DNA from: Saccharicrinis sp963675435 | GTDB taxonomy: Bacteria > Bacteroidota > Bacteroidia > Bacteroidales > Marinilabiliaceae | Direction: 5' to 3' | Assembly: GCA_963675435.1 (NCBI GenBank) | Contig: OY776216.1 | Span: 5,456,001 to 5,520,000 of the forward strand | DNA length: 64,000 nt | Part shown: one piece after another, positions 19,425-27,341 of the stretch | How the letters are laid out: each line of letters opens with the position of its first letter | Position numbering within the stretch: the first letter of the stretch is position 1 | Made by a program: the position numbers and the translations under genes | The notes under the pieces: model-generated | Databases searched by the model: none | Told to the model about the DNA's origin: nothing | What the model saw: only the letters and a program-made list of their open reading frames with translations

Positions 19425-19913
19425 ATGGCAATAAAAACAAGTACGATTCATCAGATAAAAAAAGAACTGGAACTTCTTCCCAGAGAGTTATTAATTGACC
19501 ATTGTTTACGTATTGCTAAATATAAAAAAGAAAACAAAGAACTTCTTCATTACCTTCTTTTTGAATCAATTGATGAAGAAAATTACGTTACTGAAGTAAA
19601 AGCAGAAATCAAAGATGGTTTTAAAGAAATAAATACAGCTAAGTTTATCTATGTAAAAAAAGGAATTCGAAAAATTCTAAAAATAACCACAAAATTCATT
19701 AAACATTCAGGAAAAAAAGAAACTGAAATAGAACTATTGATTTTCTTTTGCAAAGAAATGCAAAACCTAAATATTCCTCTAAGGAGAAGTACTGTTATGA
19801 AAAACCTATATGAAAGACAATTGATCAATATTGAAAAGGCTCTAACTAAACTTCATGAAGATATACGAATTGATTATGAGGATGATATTGAAACTATCAA
19901 AAAAGGATTATAA
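19425..19913 (+). CDS. Hypothetical alpha-helical protein
   Basis: The frame can be opened at a TTG at 19398, but the first ATG (19425, MAIKTSTIHQIKKELE) is the more likely start and gives 162 aa. The protein is charged, mostly helical, and has no signal peptide or membrane segment. The opening segment (KKELELLPRELLIDHCLRIAK) resembles small uncharacterised Bacteroidota proteins of the DUF6155 sort, but this is only a weak impression. A possible -7-like AACCTTTG lies about 25 bp upstream of the ATG. Confidence 0.65.
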   Translation: MAIKTSTIHQIKKELELLPRELLIDHCLRIAKYKKENKELLHYLLFESIDEENYVTEVKAEIKDGFKEINTAKFIYVKKGIRKILKITTKFIKHSGKKETEIELLIFFCKEMQNLNIPLRRSTVMKNLYERQLINIEKALTKLHEDIRIDYEDDIETIKKGL

Positions 19914-20036
19914 AAGCATAGAAAACGGTATTTCATAATTGTATTTCAAACAGGTAAACAGTTAAAGATTTCTATCATAATTTCTTGAATTACTCTTTGT
20001 TTAGATGTAAATTGTATATACGATACTTTACACCAT

Positions 20037-21155
20037 ATGCTCAAGTCAACCTATATATACATTACCCTTAGCTTCTATTTTTTGCTGATTGCAACATCAT
20101 GTAAAAACACAACAAAAAATCAAGTTTCCCAAGCCAATGAATTTGGCCTGCCATATAAGCCATACATCTATAAACCTACAACATACAATATAATCTCTTT
20201 AAAAAAAGCTCCTGTTATAGATGGAATAAACACAAAAAATGAATGGGATCATATTCCCTGGAGTACTAAGTTTGTATCGGCCATTAGTGGTAAATTAGAA
20301 AATAAAAATCATGAAACAGCCTTTAAAATGGGTATTTATAATGATACTATTTATTTATTGGCAAAAATAAATGAGGATCAAATATGGGCTCTCAAATCCA
20401 ACCTTAATGATGAATATTTTAAAGATAATTTTTTTGAAATATTAATTGATTGTGATAATAATGAATTTGATTACCTTAATATAAAAATAAATGCTTTGGG
20501 TATTTACAAAGGAATACTCAAGCAATGTGAGCAAAATTCAATAAGCGACAAGCACGTACCTTTTAATCAATTAAAAATTAAATGTGCAACTTATATTCAG
20601 GGCACTGTTAATAAACCTAACGATACGGATCAATACTGGCTGCTGGAACTTAGTTTACCAATAAACCTAAAAACTGACAATACTGGCAATATTAAAACAA
20701 CTGGATACTGGAAGATGAATTTTGTTCGATCAAATTGGCCATATGTTGTTGTAGATGGTGCGTACAAAAAAATGGTAAACTCAAACACAGGTAAACTTTA
20801 TCAAGGAGAACAATATGTTTGGACTTATATGTTTGACTCCCCAATATCGAAACTTGAATTATGGGGCGAAGTTCATATCGACAATACCTATAGTGCAAAA
20901 AACACTTTAACTAAAGAACAAAGAATTAGATGGGAACTTAGAAACATATATTATGCTCAAAAATTACATTTCAGAAAACATAAAAGATACGCCAATAAAG
21001 TAGGCAGATTAAAGGATATCGGTTTCAATCAATCTGCCTTACACTACAAACCAAATATTAAAACAACAAAGAAACATTTTATCATTAGTATTAAAGATAA
21101 AACGAACATTTGGTATATTGACGACCTGGGCGCTATCACCCATGAACTTTTATAG
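20037..21155 (+). CDS. Lipoprotein with a CBM9-like carbohydrate-binding domain
   Basis: 372 aa. The signal peptide ends in the lipobox IATSC. Residues about 50-250 match the CBM9-like fold: KKAPVIDGINTKNEWDHIPW opening, FKMGIYNDTIYLLAKI, DNFFEILIDCDNN and YWKMNFVRSNWP. A basic helical tail follows. The domain family binds sugars and occurs in secreted Bacteroidota proteins often lacking catalytic modules. No enzyme domain is seen here. It lies just before the cobalamin riboswitch but is unlikely to share its regulation. Confidence 0.82.
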   Translation: MLKSTYIYITLSFYFLLIATSCKNTTKNQVSQANEFGLPYKPYIYKPTTYNIISLKKAPVIDGINTKNEWDHIPWSTKFVSAISGKLENKNHETAFKMGIYNDTIYLLAKINEDQIWALKSNLNDEYFKDNFFEILIDCDNNEFDYLNIKINALGIYKGILKQCEQNSISDKHVPFNQLKIKCATYIQGTVNKPNDTDQYWLLELSLPINLKTDNTGNIKTTGYWKMNFVRSNWPYVVVDGAYKKMVNSNTGKLYQGEQYVWTYMFDSPISKLELWGEVHIDNTYSAKNTLTKEQRIRWELRNIYYAQKLHFRKHKRYANKVGRLKDIGFNQSALHYKPNIKTTKKHFIISIKDKTNIWYIDDLGAITHELL

Positions 21156-21221
21156 TAAAGTTGCCTATTCATAGCCTTAAAAACATTTCTTGATTTTGAT
21201 GTTATAGATCATCATTTCATA

Positions 21222-21253
21222 TTTCTGCATCAAATAAAATAATTATACTTTTG
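21222..21253 (+). promoter_or_regulatory. Likely promoter of the cobalamin operon
   Basis: TTTC at 21222-21225, a 20-nt spacer and TACTTTTG (a full match to TAnnTTTG) at 21246-21253 place a start site near 21260, exactly where the riboswitch begins. Confidence 0.55.
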
Positions 21254-21257
21254 CACC

Positions 21258-21440
21258 ATCTGGTGTTTTACATTACAACAGTAGTGCGAAATAAAAAGGG
21301 AATGCTGTGAAAATCAGCAACAGTACCCGCTGCTGTGAGTTCCAAATATTATATTTTGATAAATACCACTGTTTTTTCTTAAAAAATGGGAAGGTGTCAA
21401 AAATCAGGAATAAGTCAGAAGACCTGCCAGTGATTGTTAA
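21258..21440 (+). ncRNA. Cobalamin (B12) riboswitch
   Basis: Conserved core elements are in order: GGTG near the 5' end, AGGGAATGCTGTGAAAATCA, then CAGTACCCGCTGCTGTGAG, and the 3' box GTCAGAAGACCTGCCAGTG. This is the typical adenosylcobalamin-class architecture, although the 5' arm is divergent. A TGCTTT...AAAGCA hairpin follows and may belong to the expression platform. The element precedes the CWC-cobS-cobC-cobU gene series and should lower expression when B12 is plentiful. Confidence 0.9.
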
Positions 21441-21559
21441 AATCAATGCTTTCGGGAATAAAAGCAAAGTTATCTTGATTTAAGAAACTTAATCTTTTAT
21501 TGGTATTGGTCAGTTTATCCTATTAAGGGTAAGATTGTAATATTCAAAACCATTTCAAA

Positions 21560-21763
21560 ATGATTAAAAAATGCGGAAGATGTAATCAGGAGTTCAACTG
21601 CAGACATGATGACATCTTTGAGTGCCATTGCATTCATGTACCTATCTCACAAAAAGCTCAGCAGTATTTAAAAGAAAATTTCAAAGAGTGCCTTTGTAAT
21701 AAATGCCTGAAAGAGATTGCTCAAAAATTCTCAGAAAAAAATCCAAAAGCATCTACATCATAG
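21560..21763 (+). CDS. Cysteine-rich CWC-family small protein
   Basis: 67 aa with eight cysteines in CGRCNQEF-N-C, CHC and CLCNKC pairs, resembling the cysteine-rich CWC family and probably binding a metal such as zinc. It is the first gene after the riboswitch and lies 77 bp before cobS, suggesting a B12-regulated role. No function is established for the family. Confidence 0.75.
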   Translation: MIKKCGRCNQEFNCRHDDIFECHCIHVPISQKAQQYLKENFKECLCNKCLKEIAQKFSEKNPKASTS

Positions 21764-21840
21764 GTTTTATAAAATTTCCAACCTACTAATCCTAACTTAT
21801 TATTTCATTAATAGCAATCAATCAACAAATTTAATTATAC

Positions 21841-22608
21841 ATGCGTCAGCTAAGACTCTTCTTTACAGCCTTGATGTTTTTAACCAGAATACCAGCTCCA
21901 AAGTGGGTGGGATATTCTAGTGATAATATAAACAAATGCAATCGATTTTTCCCCTTAGTGGGATTAATCATTGGTGGCATAGGTGCTCTAGTATATTACA
22001 TGGCATCCTTCATATTCCCAATATACATATCTGTATTGCTTTCAATGGTATCTACAATCATTTTAACTGGGGCTTTTCACGAAGATGGATTTGCAGATAC
22101 TTGCGATGGATTTGGAGGAGGTTGGACCACTGAAAAGATTTTAGTAATAATGAAAGACTCCAGAGTGGGTGCTTATGGTATGATAGGAACTATATTAATT
22201 CTATTGATGAAATTTGCATCGATCTCATCAATACCTAATGCACTTATTATTCCTGCTATTATTTGCGGTCATTCTGTGAGTAGAATGTTTGCTGTTACTA
22301 CAATGTTTACTTTACCCTATGTTAGGGAGGATGAATCAAGTAAATCAAAACCTGTAACTAAAAATCTTCATGTTAGCGATTTATGGATCGCCATAATTAT
22401 AGGATTAGCTTCGTTACTTCTTTTTCAAAACTGGATTATATACACTTCAATAATCCCTTTACTCATTACTAAAATTTGGCTCGATAAATATTTCAAAAAA
22501 TGGATTGGTGGTTACGTAGGTGATTGCTTAGGAGCAGTACAACAAGTTACAGAGGTTGTATTTTACTTAAGCATCATAGCAATGAGTAAAATAATTACTT
22601 TTATATAG
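21841..22608 (+). CDS. cobS: Adenosylcobinamide-GDP ribazoletransferase (cobalamin synthase)
   Basis: The 255 aa are typical. The signature FHEDGFADTCDGFGGG carries the Asp-rich metal site, preceded by FLTRIPAP and FPLVGLIIGGIGALVYY, with several membrane helices. It joins adenosylcobinamide-GDP to alpha-ribazole or its phosphate at the inner membrane, the last step of B12 assembly. It belongs to the riboswitch-controlled operon. Confidence 0.95.
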   Translation: MRQLRLFFTALMFLTRIPAPKWVGYSSDNINKCNRFFPLVGLIIGGIGALVYYMASFIFPIYISVLLSMVSTIILTGAFHEDGFADTCDGFGGGWTTEKILVIMKDSRVGAYGMIGTILILLMKFASISSIPNALIIPAIICGHSVSRMFAVTTMFTLPYVREDESSKSKPVTKNLHVSDLWIAIIIGLASLLLFQNWIIYTSIIPLLITKIWLDKYFKKWIGGYVGDCLGAVQQVTEVVFYLSIIAMSKIITFI

Positions 22609-22615
22609 TATTGTT

Positions 22616-22641
22616 CACCACTAGGACACAAAGACTCCAAG
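22616..22641. repeat. Left inverted repeat flanking the GxxExxY gene
   Basis: CACCACTAGGACACAAAGAC here is matched in inverse orientation by GTCTCTGGGGCTTAGTGGTA-type sequence at 23146-23171. Both contain ACCACTA and GACACAAAG. Confidence 0.6.
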
Positions 22642-22686
22642 ACAATTTTTGAAAATATTTTTAACCCATTAAAATGAACCATAACC

Positions 22687-23091
22687 ATGAGTATTATTAA
22701 GAATCATTTTGAGATCCCTGATGAAATTAACTCAATTGGCAAGAGTATTGTCAACTGCGCATTTAAAGTACACTCAAAACTAGGTCCAGGCCTACTTGAA
22801 GTTGTATATGAAAAATGCCTTTGTCATGAATTAGAGAAAATCGGATTAAATATTAATCGTCAAGTAAATATTCCAATATTATATGATGATCTGATTATCA
22901 AAGATGCATTAAGAATTGACTTATTAGTTGAAAATTGCATCATAATTGAACTCAAAGCTGTGGAAACAGTTTTACCAGTACACGAAGCACAAATTATAAG
23001 CTATTTGAAATTAACAGAAAACAGACTTGGATATTTGATTAATTTTAATGTTCCTCTGATTAAAAATGGAATTAAACGTTTTATAAATTGA
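22687..23091 (+). CDS. GxxExxY protein (PD-(D/E)XK-like)
   Basis: 134 aa. The name-giving motif is in GPGLLEVVYEKCL, and a nuclease-like core follows: RIDLLVENCIIIELKAVE with D and ExK spacing. Family members are common in Bacteroidota and uncharacterised. This copy interrupts the cobS-cobC series and is flanked by inverted ACCACTA...GACACAAAG repeats, suggesting it arrived as a small cassette rather than as part of B12 metabolism. Confidence 0.88.
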   Translation: MSIIKNHFEIPDEINSIGKSIVNCAFKVHSKLGPGLLEVVYEKCLCHELEKIGLNINRQVNIPILYDDLIIKDALRIDLLVENCIIIELKAVETVLPVHEAQIISYLKLTENRLGYLINFNVPLIKNGIKRFIN

Positions 23092-23145
23092 TTTTTCTTA
23101 TTCATCACATAGACTCTAATAATATACTTAAACACAAATTAAAAA

Positions 23146-23196
23146 CTTTGTGTCTCTGGGGCTTAGTGGTAAAAAACCTCTTTGTGTTTGTGGTTA
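23146..23196. repeat. Right inverted repeats flanking the GxxExxY gene
   Basis: Two related copies: CTTTGTGTCTCTGGGGCTTA with GTGGTA (23146-23171) and CTCTTTGTGTTTGTGGTTA (23178-23196). Both are inverted relative to the copy at 22616. Confidence 0.55.
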
Positions 23197-23215
23197 AAAC
23201 AATATCTAAATATCG

Positions 23216-23791
23216 ATGAAACAATTTTATATTATACGACATACAACACCAAAGATTGATCAGGGAATTTGCTATGGCATTTCTGATTTGGATGTTAATA
23301 AAGACTTTGAAAAAGAGGCTTCAGATATAAAAACGGTGCTAAATAACATTAAAGCTGACTTTGTAATATCAAGTCCACTGCAACGTTGCGACAAATTAGC
23401 TCGATTTCTATTTTCTGATAAGGATATTAAATACAGTGACAAACTCAAAGAATTAGATTTTGGTAATTGGGAGATGAAAAAATGGGCGGATATTGATCCA
23501 AATGAAATGCATATATGGTCTGAAGACATATTAAACCAATCACCACATAAGGGTGAGTCATTTGGTCAATTTTTTAATAGAACTATTGAATACTTTAACC
23601 AAGTAGAGAATAAAACATTAGATAATACTACAACAGCAATTGTTTCACACTCCGGGGTGATAAGATGTTTATTAATGAAGTTTCTTGAAATCCCTTATCA
23701 TAAAATTTTCTCATGGCAACTAGATTATGGTGCTGTAGTTAAAATAAGCATTTACAACAAAGATTATTCTCAGGTAAAAATCCTTAAATGA
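23216..23791 (+). CDS. cobC: Histidine phosphatase, probable alpha-ribazole phosphatase
   Basis: 191 aa. The phosphohistidine motif is RHTTP near the N-terminus, followed by the second arginine (SSPLQRC), the conserved ELDFGNWE and the late SHSGVIR histidine. The broad family also includes phosphoglycerate mutases, but the position between cobS and cobU in a B12-riboswitch operon supports dephosphorylation of alpha-ribazole phosphate or adenosylcobalamin phosphate. Confidence 0.88.
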   Translation: MKQFYIIRHTTPKIDQGICYGISDLDVNKDFEKEASDIKTVLNNIKADFVISSPLQRCDKLARFLFSDKDIKYSDKLKELDFGNWEMKKWADIDPNEMHIWSEDILNQSPHKGESFGQFFNRTIEYFNQVENKTLDNTTTAIVSHSGVIRCLLMKFLEIPYHKIFSWQLDYGAVVKISIYNKDYSQVKILK

Positions 23792-23825
23792 TAATTAATG
23801 CAATAAATTTTTCAACCATTTATTA

Positions 23826-24335
23826 ATGACTAAGATAACTTTTATAACAGGCGGACAAAGATCAGGGAAAAGCTCTTTTGCCCAGGATATGGCTTTAGAA
23901 AACAGTTCAAAACCGGTATACCTGGCCACTTCGCGAATATGGGATGAAGAACATAAAAAAAGAATTGAAAGACATAAAGCCGATCGCGATGAAAGATGGG
24001 AGAATATAGAAGAAGAAAAATTTATTTCGCAACACAACTTCAGCAATAAAGTTGTACTAATGGATTGTGTTACGCTTTGGCTAACCAACTTTTATTTTGA
24101 CAATAAGAGTGATATAGAAAAGTCGTTAATAGAGGCTAAAAATGAATTTGAAGGCTTAATAAAACAGGATGCACACTTTATTATTGTTTCTAATGAAATA
24201 GGCTTGGGAGGAATGCCCGAAAACGAAGTTCAACGAAAATTTACAGACCTGCAAGGTTGGATGAATCAACACATAGCCAGCCTGGCAGATGAAGTCTTTT
24301 TTATGGTTAGTGGCATTCCTATGAAGGTGAAATAA
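23826..24335 (+). CDS. cobU: Adenosylcobinamide kinase/guanylyltransferase
   Basis: 169 aa with Walker A TGGQRSGKSSFAQ at the N-terminus. RIWDEEHKKRIERHKADRDERW carries the guanylylated-histidine region, followed by VLMDCVTLWLTN and SNEIGLGGMPEN, all CobU hallmarks. The enzyme phosphorylates adenosylcobinamide and activates it with GTP for CobS. It is the last recognisable gene of the operon. No intact cobT follows, although cobT often clusters with cobU. Confidence 0.95.
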   Translation: MTKITFITGGQRSGKSSFAQDMALENSSKPVYLATSRIWDEEHKKRIERHKADRDERWENIEEEKFISQHNFSNKVVLMDCVTLWLTNFYFDNKSDIEKSLIEAKNEFEGLIKQDAHFIIVSNEIGLGGMPENEVQRKFTDLQGWMNQHIASLADEVFFMVSGIPMKVK

Positions 24336-24439
24336 TAATTCTAACTCCGTTTAATTCGTTCTATAATAAAGTTTATTTGTTATCTCTATTGTCCGGGGAA
24401 AACATTGCCCTTATTTAAAACTCTTTATATGTCTCAAGC

Positions 24440-24571
24440 CGACGGGCTTTTACTTTTTCGCTACAGCTCGAAAAAGTAAACAAAAAGTGCCGCCACTTGC
24501 ATGAAAAACCTAAAAACATGTAATTTACGCTAAAAGAAAAGAACTCGCTACGCTTCAAGCAGCTTTTCTTT
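24440..24571. repeat. Extragenic hairpin pair downstream of cobU
   Basis: A perfect 10-bp stem (TACTTTTTCG with CGAAAAAGTA, 24451-24478) is followed by a second one (AAAGAAAAG with CTTTTCTTT, about 24533-24571) enclosing CTCGCTACGCTTCAAG. The block is noncoding and resembles dispersed extragenic repeats. The first hairpin might also end the cob transcript. Confidence 0.4.
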
Positions 24572-24633
24572 CTTTCGCTTCAATTGCATATTTTTTTAAC
24601 GCTTTTTAATGCTAGGAGGATTAGTTATACCAA

Positions 24634-25248
24634 TTAAATTACAAGATGATTGACAAAGGCATCATTGTATAATTCATTATGAGTGATTGACATTATTGTT
24701 TCTGGTTTTAATTCATTCTGGACAAAGTCATGTAACCATTTTTTGACATTTGATAGTTTTTCAAACACTTTGTTTTTAAATTTTTGTTTTATGTAATGCC
24801 ATATCTTTTCAGATGGATTAAGTTCGGGACTGTATGGTGGTATGCGTATTAGTTTTATATTTTCAGGAATATCATATTGCTGTAAAGAGTGGAATCCTGC
24901 ATTGTCAATAATGATGACCTTGAGTTCATTAGGTTTATGTTTTGAGAATTCAACCAAATATTTGTAAAATATTTCGCTTGTGGTTCCTTCTATTTCATAA
25001 ACAAAAGCATCACCGTCTATAGGGGAGAAACTACCATATAAGTAAGTGTTTTTAAAGGCATGTTGATAACGAACAATTGGCTTAACTCCCTTTGCTGTTA
25101 AACACCTGCCTGTGTGCGTCATTAATCCAAATCTACTTTCATCCTGAAAGTATAAATTTACACTATCATACTTATCTTTAATTAGACTGATTCTAATGTC
25201 GGTTAAAAGATTAGGTAGTTTTTTTAAAGGCCTGTATGGCCTGTTCAT
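24634..25248 (-). CDS. IS630 transposase, catalytic half (orfB)
   Basis: 204 aa of the DDE_3 type. YFQDESRFGLMTHTGR supplies the first Asp/Glu region, VIIIDNAGFHS the second Asp and PPYSPELNPSEKIWHYIKQ the final Glu. It overlaps the upstream half by 38 bp in another frame and is probably made as a fusion through slippage in the shared A7 run. The stop codon lies inside the terminal repeat, as in many compact IS elements. Confidence 0.88.
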   Translation of the reverse strand: MNRPYRPLKKLPNLLTDIRISLIKDKYDSVNLYFQDESRFGLMTHTGRCLTAKGVKPIVRYQHAFKNTYLYGSFSPIDGDAFVYEIEGTTSEIFYKYLVEFSKHKPNELKVIIIDNAGFHSLQQYDIPENIKLIRIPPYSPELNPSEKIWHYIKQKFKNKVFEKLSNVKKWLHDFVQNELKPETIMSITHNELYNDAFVNHLVI

Positions 25249-25705
25249 CTTTTTTGTAATGTGATTTTCGCGGTTCTTTCAATTTGGTTTTGAAGTGACG
25301 GATTAAGTAGGTTCTTAATGTATTGTATTTTAATTCAATACCGTAGTTTTCTTTGACCCATACGACAGCATCCCAGTAACCCAAAAGTGGATTGTCTGAA
25401 TCGTATACTTTTTTTGCCAAGCCGTCATGGACATCTTTGGGAACGCTACTTCTTCTGGCTCCTCCATTTGAGATACTTAGCATAGCTTCAAGTCCTGACT
25501 CTTTGTATACTCTTGTCCACCTATCCAGACTGGCAATTCCTACTCCTAAGTGGTTAGCTAAATCTATTCGACATTTAAACTTTTCTTCCTTGGTAAGTAT
25601 TAGACTCTGAATACGAGTTTTTAACCTATGGTTATTTTCCTTTTTTCGAAGGTTTCTCAAATATTTAATGTCCTCTTTTATATTTATTTCTGCTTGTTTT
25701 GGCAT
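25211..25705 (-). CDS. IS630 transposase, DNA-binding half (orfA)
   Basis: 164 aa. A helix-turn-helix of the IS630/homeodomain-like type (HLGVGIASLDRWTRVYKESG) is followed by a winged-helix region (YNTLRTYLIRHF). The frame ends in TTT AAA AAA ACT ACC TAA. The catalytic half lies in the +1 frame across this A7 run. Confidence 0.85.
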   Translation of the reverse strand: MPKQAEINIKEDIKYLRNLRKKENNHRLKTRIQSLILTKEEKFKCRIDLANHLGVGIASLDRWTRVYKESGLEAMLSISNGGARRSSVPKDVHDGLAKKVYDSDNPLLGYWDAVVWVKENYGIELKYNTLRTYLIRHFKTKLKEPRKSHYKKDEQAIQAFKKTT

Positions 25706-25905
25706 ACTATAAAGATAATAATTATATCAATCAAATGGAAATATAATTGGTATTACCCTTACATGGCGCATACATTTGTATTGTTTTGAAATAAACCACC
25801 TTATATTGAATAGTCTGATTTTTACTGGAAAACAATGACTTGTTATATACTGTAACTTTATCTACAATAAATAACCAAATAAAAAATAACAGTAATTTTA
25901 CTATT

Positions 25906-26161
25906 AACCCGAGTTCGATATAAAATTATTGGCTCAGACCGCTAATAAATAATGAGTTTCAATGAATATTTGTGAAGTCATAGCGGGCTATGTCAAACAA
26001 ATATGAAGCAGAAAATTGTTGTTTATATGTGGCTTTCTATTAAAATACTAATCTACTTCGTTAAATTCTTCTACCATAGCTCGCTATGCAAAAAAGAATT
26101 TGCCTTGTATATCAGCATTTTAATAAAATCTGAGCTCTTTAATTTTAATCGAACTCGGGTT
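25906..26161 (+). repeat. MITE-like inverted-repeat element, copy 2 (full length)
   Basis: 256 bp with about 32-bp imperfect terminal inverted repeats, AACCCGAGTTCGAT extending through TAAAATTA to GCTCAGA on each side. It is flanked by ATT on both sides, a possible 3-bp target duplication. Inside are two hairpins with related tips, CATAGC-GG-GCTATG (25979-25992, outer arms ATATTTGT and ACAAATAT) and CATAGC-TC-GCTATG (26075-26088, outer arms AAATTCTT and AAGAATTT). No transposase is encoded. Confidence 0.88.
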
Positions 26162-26350
26162 ATTACTTTTCACCAACATAACAAACTAGCATTCAGAACA
26201 AAAAAAAAGTATTCAATTTCTATTCCGAATAAAAAACCTCACAAAACACCCAACTATTCTTAAAAAGGCCAAAATCAAGAAAAATTATTCCTGAAATGGC
26301 TAAAATGGACAAAAATTATTCACAAAAAGGGCATTTTTGGGTCAACTAGG

Positions 26351-26436
26351 ATACGGCTTCGGGGCGCGTTCGGGTAGCGTTCGGGTGGCATAGGGTTCTG
26401 CTCATGTTGGGTTCGGGTTGGGTTCGGGTTGGCATA
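26351..26436. repeat. GC-rich 11-bp tandem repeats
   Basis: GCGTTCGGGT(A/G) occurs twice in tandem and then GGCATAGG. About 25 bp later GTTCGGGTTGG occurs twice in tandem and again runs into CATAGG. The block is far richer in G than its surroundings and is noncoding. Confidence 0.6.
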
Positions 26437-26681
26437 GGTTTATAGTACCCGAACAATAGCCCAATACTACCCTAGTTCCATTCCTACCATTTTCAAGCGT
26501 GATATCGAGCAGGCTTAAAGCAAGTACCTAATCCCTTTTATTATACTAGTTATTCTCTTAACTGATGTTTCACAAGTGTGTTAAAACATTGTAAATCAAA
26601 CAAAAAGAAGCATGATTAATTTTATTAATCCACTAATATTCAGTGTTTTAGTGGTGCGACATCAATAAAAAACCATGCTTC

Positions 26682-27341
26682 ATGAATAAAAGTACAAAAG
26701 TTTTTTCGGAGACAAACAGCTTTTTCACCTCAAGTGAAAAAGGTATTAATAGAATAATGGAATTATATCAGTCATTGCATCTGAATAGGTTGAATCTGGG
26801 AGTTGATAATATGCCTCAATGTACTTTCCGAAAAGGTGATTTATTGCTGGCTTTGTTGTTGTTTCCACTATACTCACTCTCGAACGTATACCGGTACACC
26901 AAACATCCTTTATCACGCAGCATAGAAGCTAGTAAGAATACTTTTTATAGGCTAAAAAATGATAGCAATATCAATTGGAGAAGCCTCTTAACCAAATGTA
27001 ATATCAAATTGCTAAAGCGGACCACAAGCACAAGCGCAACAAATAAGGAGTTTAACAAATGTTTAATAATAGACGATACTGATTTTGAAAAATCAACCTA
27101 TAAAACAGAGCATATTGGTAAGATATGGTCACATGTGAAAGATTGTAGGTTCTGGGGATATAAAGCATTATTTCTTGGCTATTGGGACGGCAAAAGTTTC
27201 TTCTCATTAGATTTTAGCCTACACAAAGAAAAAGGCAAAAACGAGAAAACTCCATTTGGACTGATGGCTAAACAAAGAAAAGCTCAATATTCAAAAAAAG
27301 AGAAAAAGATTCATGCGGTTATTTGCGCGAACAAGAATTGA
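26682..27341 (+). CDS. IS4-family transposase, N-terminal part
   Basis: 219 aa. IIDDTDFEKS holds the first catalytic Asp and is followed by WSHVKDCRFWGYKALFLGYWDG. The frame runs into KKIHAVICANKN and stops. The conserved sequence continues in the -1 frame from an A7 run at 27293-27299, which lies in phase as a slippery heptamer (A AAA AAA). A transframe protein of about 475 aa would be of normal length. Confidence 0.85.
   Translation: MNKSTKVFSETNSFFTSSEKGINRIMELYQSLHLNRLNLGVDNMPQCTFRKGDLLLALLLFPLYSLSNVYRYTKHPLSRSIEASKNTFYRLKNDSNINWRSLLTKCNIKLLKRTTSTSATNKEFNKCLIIDDTDFEKSTYKTEHIGKIWSHVKDCRFWGYKALFLGYWDGKSFFSLDFSLHKEKGKNEKTPFGLMAKQRKAQYSKKEKKIHAVICANKN

Larger units (their letters stand above)
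24628..25752 (-). mobile_element. IS630-type insertion sequence
   Basis: About 1.1 kb bounded by imperfect inverted repeats beginning TACCAATTA (22 of 28 terminal bases match, 24628-24655 and 25725-25752). The flanks carry the direct repeat TTA. Inside are two overlapping minus-strand frames coding a helix-turn-helix half and a DDE half. The right end contains TATTATCTTT-type upstream sequence and no other gene. Confidence 0.85.
25756..26561. other. Gene-free stretch between two insertion sequences
   Basis: It holds AT-rich sequence, MITE-like copy 2 (25906-26161), GC-rich short repeats (26351-26436) and one arm of the IS4 target duplication. Short open frames here lie across the repeat or lack coding character, and no gene is called. 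Confidence 0.6.

Noticed and set aside
26003..26263. An 86-codon open frame across MITE copy 2 and its right flank
   Set aside because: It lies mostly within the repeat, is not kept in the same form in the other copies and ends in low-complexity sequence, so it is not a gene.
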